From Paenochrobactrum pullorum (GTDB taxonomy: Bacteria > Pseudomonadota > Alphaproteobacteria > Rhizobiales > Rhizobiaceae): a stretch of 55,132 bases of DNA. The notes under the pieces are model-generated. The model made no database searches. It was not told the origin of the DNA and was given only the letters and a program-made list of their open reading frames with translations. The translations under genes were made by a program, and so were the position numbers. The stretch is taken from NCBI RefSeq assembly GCF_041929845.1, contig NZ_JBHEEH010000015.1, positions 1 to 55,132 on the forward strand, in the 5' to 3' direction. This document shows, piece after piece, positions 32,129 to 39,553 of the stretch (position 1 is its first letter; each line of letters opens with the position of its first letter).

Positions 32129-32322
32129 ACCGACACCATCATTGGCTTAAGGACGCGGCAAAGCCCACGGCGTGCAGAGCGCATTTCAGCGTTGCTTTTG
32201 GATAGCCGCCACTCCTCATCACTCATTGAGGCGGGAATAGTTCTTTCGCCGCGCATGAATTGGCCGAGGCGATTAGTAAAAGTGGCATAGCGCTGTTCGT
32301 GATTATCATTGGCTGCTTGCAT
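32125..32322 (-). CDS. Small hypothetical phage protein
   Basis: 65 residues starting MQAANDNHEQRYATF; an AGGAGATA site and the CACCAC leader precede it. The C-terminal half is basic. It overlaps the sigma-like gene by four bases, so the two are probably coupled. No recognised family; it could act with the sigma-like factor, which is only positional inference. Confidence 0.6.
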   Translation of the reverse strand: MQAANDNHEQRYATFTNRLGQFMRGERTIPASMSDEEWRLSKSNAEMRSARRGLCRVLKPMMVSV

Positions 32323-32374
32323 GTGTGGTATCTCCTGAGTAATGGTGGTGTGCTTTTTGTGGTGGGGGTTGGTC

Positions 32375-32986
32375 GTGAAAGATAAAGAACAAGAAGAAGA
32401 TATTTCGTGGTTGTTTCTTTGGGGCGCGGCTATCCTTTACATTACAGTCATTTGTATGACCTTTGCTGGTCTTGTTGCGCTTGATGAGCATGGCAAATCG
32501 GTTGTCGTTATCTTCACTGCTTTTGTGAAAGACTACGGCTCGCTACTTGCTGGCATTCCTGTTTTGATTGCCGTGTTGGTCGCAAAGCAGCAGCTTGATG
32601 CTAATCGTCGGCAGCATGTGGCTCAAATTAGGAGGTCGTTTCAGAAGGAGCTGGATGCGCTTACACTTGTGAAAGAATTTCTTGATTTTTTCGATGGTAA
32701 ATCTTGGGATGACATTGTCAAAGAAACCTCCCTGTTTGATAGTCTTCTGAACATTCCGGGATTTAATGAGGCTACGATTCTAACTATCGAAACTGCCATC
32801 ACTCCTAATTTTGCAGGACATGTAAAAACGGTCAATTTGAAACTACAAAGATTAGAGCGTAAATGGACGGATGGAGTTGATCTCAGCACTCTCCAAAAAG
32901 AATACGAATATTTTACCGATTGGCTCGCAGGGTTGAGAAAAAACCATGATGCAAATTACGACCGCCTCTCCCAATACTGGTCATGA
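32375..32986 (+). CDS. Membrane protein of unknown function
   Basis: About 203 residues from the GTG at 32375 with GGTGGGGGTT in front; an in-frame ATG at 32342 is possible but lacks a site. Two transmembrane helices lie at roughly 11-36 (LFLWGAAILYITVICMTFAGLVA) and 55-74 (LLAGIPVLIAVLVA), followed by a cytoplasmic alpha-helical domain (QLDANRRQHVAQIRRSF onward). It is rightward in a leftward region and overlaps the Cas4-like gene end by a few bases. Its topology resembles phage membrane proteins acting at the host envelope, but the role is unknown. Confidence 0.6.
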   Translation: MKDKEQEEDISWLFLWGAAILYITVICMTFAGLVALDEHGKSVVVIFTAFVKDYGSLLAGIPVLIAVLVAKQQLDANRRQHVAQIRRSFQKELDALTLVKEFLDFFDGKSWDDIVKETSLFDSLLNIPGFNEATILTIETAITPNFAGHVKTVNLKLQRLERKWTDGVDLSTLQKEYEYFTDWLAGLRKNHDANYDRLSQYWS

Positions 32987-33922
32987 ACCCCCATCCACCC
33001 AAACACTCCCATCCTTCATCTTATAAGTAATCGTTTCTGCCTCCTCGTCTGAATCTACCTGTTCGCCATGGATTAAGGTCGGTAGATGCAAATGAGCTGG
33101 GCAACCTGCCTGTTGCTCATCATTGCTAAGTGGCTTTGACCATCTGGCACATGACCACGAACCGCCATCCTCCGGTGAGCTATAAAGGCATGTCCGGCAG
33201 TTTGACCGCGGCCATGCACCTTCGTGGCAATGGCCTTTGTGTTTGCACCAGCCGCATGCGAAGGCCATTTTACTGTTTGGGTCTTCATGCAATCGCGCCG
33301 GCGGTTCGTTCGCTGCGATAATCCGTTCTGCTCGTGCCATGAGGCGTAAGACATAAGGCAGGTCCAACGGCATACGCTCGATATAAAGCTCGTCATTATC
33401 TTTGCAGACCGCGAGATAGATTCCACGCTCCCGATTACGCCGATACATATATGTTTGGAGTTGCCCGTAATGGAGCGGCTTTGACTTTTGCACCCCGTCC
33501 TTTTTGAGCGCCGTAAAGCTTTTGAGGTTGTGCGATTTGATTTCTCCCACATGCCAAGTTTTTGGCGCCTCCGGCAGGCCAAGAATTTCAGAGTCCAGAT
33601 AACCCCGCACATGCCCGTTGCATGCCTCTACCATTATCTGTTTGCCGTCTGGTTCGTGTGAAACGACCTCACAGCCAATCATGCGTAGATTTTCAATCCA
33701 ACGGTCTTCCTCAATCACGCCCGTTTCAAAGATGCGCAGAGTGCGACCTTGAATGGCTTCATGCGGCGTCACCCAACGGAAGTCGTAGAACAACTTGCGC
33801 TCGCACTCCTCTGCCAGTGTCGAGACGGAAATTGACCGTCCGTCTCGCGGGTTGTTATTCGCCTCATAAGCCGCATAGATAGCGCTTACCGTTGAGGCTT
33901 GCGGTTTTGGGAGCGGAGCCAT
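32981..33922 (-). CDS. Cas4/RecB-like PD-(D/E)xK exonuclease
   Basis: 313 residues from the ATG at 33922 (MAPLPKPQAST). The stretch STLAEECERKLFYDFR has a RecB-type first helix; VRGYLDSEI and WHVGEIKSHN supply Asp, Glu and Lys of the PD-(D/E)xK site; YGQLQTYMYRR is the following conserved helix. C-terminal cysteines (CGWCKHKGHC, NCRTCLYS) could hold an Fe-S cluster as in Cas4 or AddB. It likely processes DNA ends for phage recombination. A nine-residue leader ORF ends at its start codon. Confidence 0.85.
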   Translation of the reverse strand: MAPLPKPQASTVSAIYAAYEANNNPRDGRSISVSTLAEECERKLFYDFRWVTPHEAIQGRTLRIFETGVIEEDRWIENLRMIGCEVVSHEPDGKQIMVEACNGHVRGYLDSEILGLPEAPKTWHVGEIKSHNLKSFTALKKDGVQKSKPLHYGQLQTYMYRRNRERGIYLAVCKDNDELYIERMPLDLPYVLRLMARAERIIAANEPPARLHEDPNSKMAFACGWCKHKGHCHEGAWPRSNCRTCLYSSPEDGGSWSCARWSKPLSNDEQQAGCPAHLHLPTLIHGEQVDSDEEAETITYKMKDGSVWVDGGS

Positions 33923-33951
33923 TAGGCCACCAAGAACGACATATACTTCAT
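33922..33951 (-). CDS. Nine-residue leader peptide coupled to the nuclease gene
   Basis: MKYMSFLVA starts at the ATG at 33951, right after a strong GAGGAGATA site, and its TAA overlaps the nuclease ATG (TAATG). The nuclease start itself has no comparable site, so ribosomes probably reach it by translational coupling from this leader. The peptide itself may have no function. Confidence 0.5.
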   Translation of the reverse strand: MKYMSFLVA

Positions 33952-34010
33952 AGTATCTCCTCAAAGTAGCTGCATGGCTGTGGTAAACCATGCAGCAGGG
34001 TTGGTGGTGG

Positions 34011-34787
34011 TTAAGCGGCGACTAGATAGCCATCTTCATCAAAGCGGTTGTCATCAAATGGCTCGCCGTGCATTTCTGCGAGTTTTGCCAGTAAGTCCTT
34101 AGAATTACCCGGCTGGCTTTCATTATCATTTGCCACCCACAGGTCGGTGCCATCATCGGAAACCGTCAATGCGTCGATTGCTGCACTCAGGCTGAACTCC
34201 TGCCCTTCGCTTCCCAGCAAAACCTTTTCGCCGTAAGCGCCGCCAATCTGGTCTTTTAGCTCTTCCCAGTTGTCAATTTTTACGCCACGGCAAGCCAGTG
34301 CAATTTTCAGAATATCACCCTTGCCGATTGTGTAGCCGCGCCCCTGATATTTGAGCACCCGAGTAGCAGAGGCGAGCGGGTAGCGTGTTCCCGCATTGAA
34401 CCGCAGAAAACGCTGCGCGTTATGCTTAAGGAAGTCGTCGTGCAATACGAACTCACCGGAGTCGTAATCAAATGCACCCATCACAACAGTGTAGTCGAAC
34501 GCTTTGAAAATATCCTGCGCCGTCGGGAAGAAATCAAAATACATGAACTGTATGATGTTGTTTGCATCAGCAAATGTTACTGCGCGCTTTGAAGTGGACA
34601 CGCACCAAAGGCCATCCTCGTAAGCGCCTTCAACGGCACGCTCAAAATCTTCTTTTGTTTTAAAATAAACGTCAACGTCATTGATTTCTGTATTAGTAAA
34701 AACGCTTGTCACAGCGCCACCAGCCGCGAATGCGCCGGTAAATGAACCTAATGAAGTGATTTTTCTGGCTTCTGCCTGATAACCCAT
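34011..34787 (-). CDS. Nucleotidyltransferase-like phage protein
   Basis: 258 residues. GSFTGAFAAGGAVTSVF followed by INDVDVYFKTKEDFERAV fits the G[GS]-x9-13-DxD pattern of Pol-beta-type nucleotidyltransferases, with metal ligands in DVDVYF. A second acidic strand (QFMYFDFFP) may give the third ligand. The later part is helical and includes TLASATRVLKYQGRGYTIGKGD-like sequence similar to tRNA nucleotidyltransferase helical domains. The ANDN motif lies near residue 222. Substrate unknown (RNA, tRNA or small molecule). It sits between the Cas4-like and DUF669 genes. Confidence 0.7.
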   Translation of the reverse strand: MGYQAEARKITSLGSFTGAFAAGGAVTSVFTNTEINDVDVYFKTKEDFERAVEGAYEDGLWCVSTSKRAVTFADANNIIQFMYFDFFPTAQDIFKAFDYTVVMGAFDYDSGEFVLHDDFLKHNAQRFLRFNAGTRYPLASATRVLKYQGRGYTIGKGDILKIALACRGVKIDNWEELKDQIGGAYGEKVLLGSEGQEFSLSAAIDALTVSDDGTDLWVANDNESQPGNSKDLLAKLAEMHGEPFDDNRFDEDGYLVAA

Positions 34788-34814
34788 ATCTATCTCCTAG
34801 TTTGTGGTGGTGGT

Positions 34815-34834
34815 CGCGGGCTGTTAGACCCGCG
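34815..34834. repeat. Short hairpin after the DUF669 gene
   Basis: CGCGGG and CCCGCG with an eight-base loop in the gap between DUF669 and the nucleotidyltransferase gene. It is immediately upstream of the CACCACCAC leader of the latter. No T run. Confidence 0.4.
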
Positions 34835-34846
34835 CTGTTGGCCTAA

Positions 34847-35389
34847 TTATTTCCAAGGGCGACGGCCAGTTGTCCCTGTCGCGGCTTGTGCAGGGCGGTT
34901 ATCGTTCGCCGCAGCTGGGCGGTTATCATTGGTCGCAACGCGAGGCTGGTTTGCATCAACAGCTGGCGTTGGAACATTGCCCTCGTCAGGGAAGTAATAT
35001 TTCTTGATTTCAGCTCGTGCTGGGTACTGACCATCCTTAGAAGGCTTGCCGATGCCGACCTTCACAGTGAACAGCTTGAAGTGCAGTTCTTCACTGTCAT
35101 CAACGCCACTCACGCCAATGGCGCGACAAAGGCTGGCAAACTGACGCTGGCCGATCTCTTGCGCCTGTGCGTTTTTGTGCTCAAGATTATAATAGTTGAA
35201 AAGCTTACGACCTTTGTATTCCTCTGGTCGAACGACATTCATAGTCGTTTTTAAGCCGGTGCCGTTCGCGCCGACATTAATATCGCTGGCCTCAATTTCC
35301 AGCTCGTAATCGCCGTTTGGCAGCTCGGAATAGTCCGATTGTGTGGTATCGTGGTCTTGCGCGTTAAATCTCTGGCCTAATTGTGCCAT
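34847..35389 (-). CDS. DUF669 protein, likely single-strand DNA-binding
   Basis: 180 residues. LPNGDYELEIEASDI, GLKTTMNVVRPEEYKGRKLFNYYNL (core YKGRKLFNYYNLEH) and the SLCRAIGVSGVDD region are diagnostic of DUF669, an OB-fold-like phage family found next to AAA ATPases and RecB-type nucleases in recombination modules. The C-terminal 40 residues are disordered with two NDN motifs (TNDNRPAAANDNRPA) and end basic/aromatic (GRRPWK), like SSB tails. A role in recombination with the adjacent AAA ATPase is expected from family context. Confidence 0.9.
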   Translation of the reverse strand: MAQLGQRFNAQDHDTTQSDYSELPNGDYELEIEASDINVGANGTGLKTTMNVVRPEEYKGRKLFNYYNLEHKNAQAQEIGQRQFASLCRAIGVSGVDDSEELHFKLFTVKVGIGKPSKDGQYPARAEIKKYYFPDEGNVPTPAVDANQPRVATNDNRPAAANDNRPAQAATGTTGRRPWK

Positions 35390-35435
35390 TGTGTAACTCC
35401 TTTAGTGGTTGTGGTGGTTAGGGACGGTAGAGGAA

Positions 35436-35768
35436 TTAATATTCGTCTTCCTCTTCTGGTTCATTGGCGGTATCTGACCATTCAACATCGGCCTCAGGGT
35501 CATGCCACTTTCCAGATTTAGGTATGACCATATTCGGCCCACGATATCCCTTCTCCTCACGTAGATAGAACATCGTGCTTTCCGCGCGATTCATGAGGCG
35601 GAAGCCATCCGGGAGGCAGGCTTTTACCTCCTCCAACACTTTCAGCATGTCCGATTCAGTGTAAAGTTTTCCGTGTCCGCCACCATAGGTAACGCTCCCT
35701 ACCTGTTCGCCATCGGTGATGTGAATTTTTAGACTAGCGGTCATTGGGTACATGGCTACATCTTCCAT
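35436..35768 (-). CDS. Hypothetical phage protein
   Basis: 110 residues from the ATG at 35768, which overlaps the AAA gene stop (TGATG). It has an SLKIHITDGEQVGSVTYGGGHGKLY N-terminal beta region and an acidic C terminus (NEPEEEDEY). It belongs to the recombination block between the AAA ATPase and DUF669. No recognised family or catalytic motif. Confidence 0.6.
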   Translation of the reverse strand: MEDVAMYPMTASLKIHITDGEQVGSVTYGGGHGKLYTESDMLKVLEEVKACLPDGFRLMNRAESTMFYLREEKGYRGPNMVIPKSGKWHDPEADVEWSDTANEPEEEDEY

Positions 35769-36583
35769 CACGCCGCCTCCCGCTGCTGCACATTGTTGTC
35801 GTTGGCGACATCAAAATATTTTGACAATTCAGTGAAACCAGAACCCTTTCGGTAAGGGATGCTTGCAGGTGCGCCATTAAGTCGGTTTTTTGCTAGGAAG
35901 CCAGCTCGTTCATCTGTGTAAATTACTCGTTCAGAGCCTGACATTCCTTCCGGTTTATTAGTTTTATCGCCTCCAAAAGATGCCTTAACCTGCTTAACCG
36001 ATGTGCGTCGATTAATGAACAAAAGCGCCTTACAATTCTCGATTACTAGATCCAAGGCCCGCTTTTGCAATTTAGGGCGATAGCGGTCATAAGAATCTAC
36101 GAGAGGATCATTGAATGACTTTGCCTCGCTGTGAAGGATTTGGACAACATACAGGCCGGCATTGGTTAATGCTCCAATCGCCTCATGGTATTCGCGCCAT
36201 TCGACGTCAGCAGCAAGATAGCCCTTGCCGAACGAAGTTGGCGAGCCTTTATCGTTGCTGTCGATGCTATCTCACCCATTGCGGGCGCATGTAGCATCCC
36301 AAATTAGAGGCTCAACCTTATCCACACTGTCGATAATTACGGTTTTAAAACCATGGTCCTCTGAGATCAGTTCGCCAAATGTATCTAGTAGCCCTCCAAA
36401 TGATTTAATTTCATCTGACGGCAAATCAATATCATCGGGCGTTTCTTCGCCTTCAACATAAAGATAAATCGGGTCTGGAAATTCGGCGGCAAGGCTAGTT
36501 TTACCAACGCCAGGCGTACCATAAACCGCAATAGCCGGCGGAGTTCTTCGTTTGCTGGACTTTAGTCGTTCAAAAACAGACAT
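35768..36583 (-). pseudogene. AAA_24-type phage ATPase interrupted by an in-frame UGA
   Basis: The 272-codon frame is continuous except for one TGA at 36274-36272. Before it lie Walker A YGTPGVGKTS (20-29) and Walker B TVIIDSVD; after it the same frame continues DSIDSNDKGSP, FGKGYLAADVEWREY, ILHSEAK (sensor-like), YDRYRPKL and RVIYTDERAGFLAKNR, all normal for the AAA_24 family. Relatives have Trp at the UGA position (RNGW-x-SI), so one TGG-to-TGA change explains it. Either the gene is broken, or UGA is read through, or this is a sequence error. The family works with DUF669 and RecB-like nucleases in recombination. Confidence 0.85.
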
Positions 36584-36608
36584 TATATCTCCTCAGTGTG
36601 TGTGGTGG

Positions 36609-37463
36609 TTAGTGGTTAAGCTGGAGCATAGGCACGGAACCGGACGGCAGCATTGTTGTTGGTAGGATGCCGTTCCACTTTTCAGCTTGTGTTAGAGCTA
36701 CGAGGCCGGGATTATCGCGCAGCGCCTCTCCGCGAGCCTTAATAGATGCGGCCTCTGCGTCGCCTGTAATTCGGATTGCTTCTGCATCGGCTTCAGCTTT
36801 GGCGCGGACTGCATCAGCATTTGCTTTTGTCTGCGTCACAGTGATTTCAGCCTGTACCTTCTCACGCTCTGCGTTTTGGCGAAGTTTTTGCACTTCGACC
36901 TCGGCTAACATGCGCTGTTCAATGCTGGCCTCATAAGCATCCGAGAAGTCGATATTCTCAATCTGAATGCCGTCGATAATAACCGGCCCTTTGACTGAAT
37001 TTTGTACGGCCTCAGCTATTTCGGCATTAAGGCGTGAGCGCTCTTGGATCGCGGCAACTGCGGTGAAGCGGCCAAAGACAGTCTTAAGGTCTTCATAGAC
37101 GCGGCGGTCTACCAGTCGGGATAGCAAGCCGTCCTCACCACCATAAAGACTATAAACATCCGTAACTTGATCTGATGGAATCCGGTAATTGACGGACAGC
37201 GCAATCACAGCAGATTGCTGGTCTTTGGAATAGGCTGGCACATCTTTGTAAATCTGCGCACGGGATTGAACGGTGATTTTCACAACGTCCTCAATCCAAG
37301 GTGTTTTAAATCCGAGTCCCGGTTGCGCTGTGCCCACCAAGGCACCGTTGCGTAGAATTACACCGCGCTCGCCTTGGTCGATGGTGTACCATGAGCCAAA
37401 AACGATTGTGATACCGAAAATAAGCGCGAATACGCCCGCTACGAGGCCAATAATGCCCTTCAT
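36609..37463 (-). CDS. SPFH/band-7 (prohibitin-like) membrane protein
   Basis: 284 residues. Residues 2-25 (KGIIGLVAGVFALIFGITIVFG) form an N-terminal membrane anchor. The band-7 domain follows: TIDQGERGVILRNG, PGLGFKTPWIEDVVKI, YRIPSDQVTDVY and RLVDRRVYEDLKTVFGRF. A long Ala/Glu coiled coil (about 190-250, AEREKVQAEITVTQTKANADAV) supports oligomerisation. Such proteins scaffold membrane complexes and can restrain FtsH-type proteases. It has a strong GAGGAGAAAT site contained in the end of the tiny gene before it. Confidence 0.92.
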   Translation of the reverse strand: MKGIIGLVAGVFALIFGITIVFGSWYTIDQGERGVILRNGALVGTAQPGLGFKTPWIEDVVKITVQSRAQIYKDVPAYSKDQQSAVIALSVNYRIPSDQVTDVYSLYGGEDGLLSRLVDRRVYEDLKTVFGRFTAVAAIQERSRLNAEIAEAVQNSVKGPVIIDGIQIENIDFSDAYEASIEQRMLAEVEVQKLRQNAEREKVQAEITVTQTKANADAVRAKAEADAEAIRITGDAEAASIKARGEALRDNPGLVALTQAEKWNGILPTTMLPSGSVPMLQLNH

Positions 37464-37571
37464 TTATTTCTCCTCAGATTTGGTTGTGGTGAAGTTTTTG
37501 ACGATTTGCGATAGGCCGTAAGCAATAAGAACGCATACGACCACACCTCCGGTGAGTGCTAGAAACTGCAT
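37464..37571 (-). CDS. 35-residue single-helix membrane peptide
   Basis: MQFLALTGGVVVCVLIAYGL forms one transmembrane helix, followed by a basic/acidic tail ending KSEEK. Its ATG overlaps the stop of the preceding tiny gene (TAATG) and its last codons contain the ribosome site for the band-7 gene, so the three are co-translated. Found by direct translation. It may be a partner of the band-7 protein. Confidence 0.55.
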   Translation of the reverse strand: MQFLALTGGVVVCVLIAYGLSQIVKNFTTTKSEEK

Positions 37572-37669
37572 TACCAATGCACCAATACAAGCACAGCCAG
37601 CAGGATGATTGAGCCGATAGCCGCGAGGTCAGCAGCTGAAAGACCGGCGCGGGTGAGGAAGGCGGTCAT
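37571..37669 (-). CDS. 32-residue single-helix membrane peptide
   Basis: MTAFLTRAGLSAADLAAIGS then IILLAVLVLVHW, one C-terminal transmembrane helix. A GGAGGCAGGG site precedes it, and it overlaps the gene upstream by ATGA. Found by direct translation. Together with its neighbours it forms a chain of very small membrane proteins leading into the band-7 gene. Confidence 0.55.
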   Translation of the reverse strand: MTAFLTRAGLSAADLAAIGSIILLAVLVLVHW

Positions 37670-37929
37670 TGCCCTGCCTCCAACTCATCCAGTTTTGTGC
37701 GGGCTTCTGGGATGGTGCATCTGGCCTTACGCATGGCCTCACTTCCGCGAGCCATTACCCAAAGAAAGCCCATGATTGCGCCAATCCATTGCAAAGCTGT
37801 GCTATCGAGCAGCACGCCAACACCTGCAAGGCCAGCGACCATGGCGAAAGAACCTGCGTCCTTAACCAATGAGCGCCACCATGTTTCGCGCAGCAGGATG
37901 ACGGTTGGTGTAAATTGGGGACTAGCCAT
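37666..37929 (-). CDS. Small membrane protein
   Basis: 87 residues from the ATG at 37929 (MASPQFTPTVILLRE), which overlaps the preceding stop as TGATG. Hydrophobic stretches at about 23-38 (DAGSFAMVAGLAGVGVLL) and 44-58 (LQWIGAIMGFLWVMA) indicate two membrane helices. The C-terminal 30 residues are charged. Architecture resembles a small holin-like or membrane-stress protein, but it is far from expected lysis genes, so I do not call it a holin. Confidence 0.6.
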   Translation of the reverse strand: MASPQFTPTVILLRETWWRSLVKDAGSFAMVAGLAGVGVLLDSTALQWIGAIMGFLWVMARGSEAMRKARCTIPEARTKLDELEAGQ

Positions 37930-38141
37930 CACAACCACCCTACCAGCCAGAGAAAACCGATTGACGGCATGAACGCGAGCCAAGAAATAAAGGCCATAAT
38001 GATGATAGCTGCTAGTGCATACTCGCCAAACTCAGCCAGCATTTCAGTAAAAGAGCTGCGCCATAGAGGCCATTTAGCGCCCGCCCTTACGGACGTTGGC
38101 CGAACAGAGCCATTGGGCGCTTTTGTCCATTCACTCTTCAT
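37929..38141 (-). CDS. Small membrane protein
   Basis: 70 residues with a basic soluble N terminus and a strongly hydrophobic C-terminal half (YALAAIIIMAFISWLAFMPSIGFLWLVGWL, two possible helices). It is the first of four consecutive overlapping membrane-protein genes ending with the band-7 gene. The ribosome site is weak (ACCACATG region). Function unknown. Confidence 0.55.
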   Translation of the reverse strand: MKSEWTKAPNGSVRPTSVRAGAKWPLWRSSFTEMLAEFGEYALAAIIIMAFISWLAFMPSIGFLWLVGWL

Positions 38142-38226
38142 GTGGTCTACCCTTATAAAAAGACATAACCTCTCCTTCCCCGCCGCGTGAGCAGCGGGTT
38201 GTTTGTGTTATTGTGGTGCTGTGGAT

Positions 38227-39291
38227 TTAGGCGGCGGCTAAAAGTTTGTCGGTGGACACGATTGTTGGCTGATTGTTGCCCGTATCAACCCAAGACCATT
38301 TGTCGTAACGTGCCAGCTCGTAGCCGTAGCCGCGCGGCGTTTTAACAAGCCGCCCCTTGGTTACGGTTGGAACCGTAGGCGCATCAAACTCCGATGTGCT
38401 CATAGTTAACGTGCCCTTGTCGAACTTAAAGACTGTGTGCCCATCGGCAGAAGTCAGACGTTGCGTTTCCTCGACTGGCGTGATGAGTTCGAGTTCACTA
38501 TCAGTCATATACGCATCTTTACCATCAACATTCTTCAGCCAAACATCGCCGTCACAATCAATAAAATTCACGATATATTCTGTACCTTCTTTAACCCAAC
38601 AATAATCAACAAGCGCCCGAACTTTGTCGCCAACTTTGAAACGGCGCGTTTCTGCATCCCGCCACTCAGCAACCGGTGGTGTATTGTCATTTGTGTCTTG
38701 TACGACTTCCGTTGGCTCATCTACCCATTCAGCGATGAGGTCGTGGACTGTATCTTCACATTGCCATTGACGGCCATTTTCATAACATGAATCATCAACG
38801 TCAGGAGCGTCCCAATACAGACCGACATTTTCCATCGGCCCAACCTTACGCCCATCGCGGGTGCGGTAGTATTTTCCGGCTTCGATAGTGAGGGTGGCGG
38901 GAGCCAGTTCAAAGCAATCAGCTGCCCACCGATCCAAAGTACCATCTTCTTTTCGGAATTTTATGTCATCGCCTGTTACCTCAGTAACAGTGTGGATACT
39001 GCCTTGTTTTATAAAACCTAAGCCACTACTGATGAGTGCGCGCACCCGATCACCAACTTTAAAGGGTGGGTTATTGTCAGACACTTCTTCTATGGTCGCC
39101 GTGCCGGTTGCTTCCGCAACAGGCAGGAGTTCGAATTCTTCCTGTGGGCGCATACGATCATCACCCGCATTATCGTCAAAGTAGACGTATCCGCCCTCGC
39201 CATCATCCGTCAGGACAAATTCATCGCCAATCTTGTAATCAATGCCATCAACTAACGCCTTAACTCTGTCACCCTGTTTAAATTTACCCAT
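38227..39291 (-). CDS. SH3-like triple-repeat phage protein
   Basis: 354 residues from the ATG at 39291, preceded by AGAGGAGATG; the frame upstream of this has no support. Three imperfect repeats are visible: FKQGDRVKALVDG at the start, FKVGDRVRALISSG in the middle of the N-terminal half, and FKVGDKVRALVDYC later, each about 50 residues with a buried beta pattern, separated by acidic Thr/Asp linkers (one with TNDN). This resembles small SH3/KOW-like modules binding nucleic acid or protein. Very acidic overall. No known phage family recalled. Confidence 0.75.
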   Translation of the reverse strand: MGKFKQGDRVKALVDGIDYKIGDEFVLTDDGEGGYVYFDDNAGDDRMRPQEEFELLPVAEATGTATIEEVSDNNPPFKVGDRVRALISSGLGFIKQGSIHTVTEVTGDDIKFRKEDGTLDRWAADCFELAPATLTIEAGKYYRTRDGRKVGPMENVGLYWDAPDVDDSCYENGRQWQCEDTVHDLIAEWVDEPTEVVQDTNDNTPPVAEWRDAETRRFKVGDKVRALVDYCWVKEGTEYIVNFIDCDGDVWLKNVDGKDAYMTDSELELITPVEETQRLTSADGHTVFKFDKGTLTMSTSEFDAPTVPTVTKGRLVKTPRGYGYELARYDKWSWVDTGNNQPTIVSTDKLLAAA

Positions 39292-39304
39292 CACGCATCT
39301 CCTC

Positions 39305-39553
39305 TTAGTGTACCGTGGCTTTCGGCATTCCGCCGACTGGAAATTCAATGACGTTATCGCCGTCACCTTGTGGCGTATCAGGCCTGAGCAACGCTGGCTC
39401 GATTTCAGCTCGTGCTGGAGCGCCATCAATTAGAAAAACAACCGCATAATAAGCGCCGTAATTACGCTCTCCGACGACAATGCCTTTCCAGCCTGTCAGT
39501 CTGTGGCGGACTTCGTCACCCTCGTCATAAAAGACGGATGGATCGAAGCTCAT
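39305..39553 (-). CDS. Hypothetical phage protein with SH3-like start
   Basis: 82 residues: YDEGDEVRHRLTGWKGIVVGERNYGAYYAVVF suggests the same small beta-barrel type as the following repeat protein (GDxVRxxxxxxxGxV). It overlaps the preceding gene by ATGA and ends 13 bases before the repeat protein start. Function unknown; possibly a single-module relative of the next gene. Confidence 0.65.
   Translation of the reverse strand: MSFDPSVFYDEGDEVRHRLTGWKGIVVGERNYGAYYAVVFLIDGAPARAEIEPALLRPDTPQGDGDNVIEFPVGGMPKATVH

Noticed and set aside
35768..36070. Separate 100-residue gene starting at 36070
   Set aside because: Its first codon is TTG without a ribosome site and it is the in-frame continuation of the AAA ATPase beyond the UGA, so it is a fragment.
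37666..37929. Holin
   Set aside because: Two membrane helices and small size fit, but it lies in the early region with a band-7 gene and no endolysin nearby; the lysis cassette should lie left of the window.
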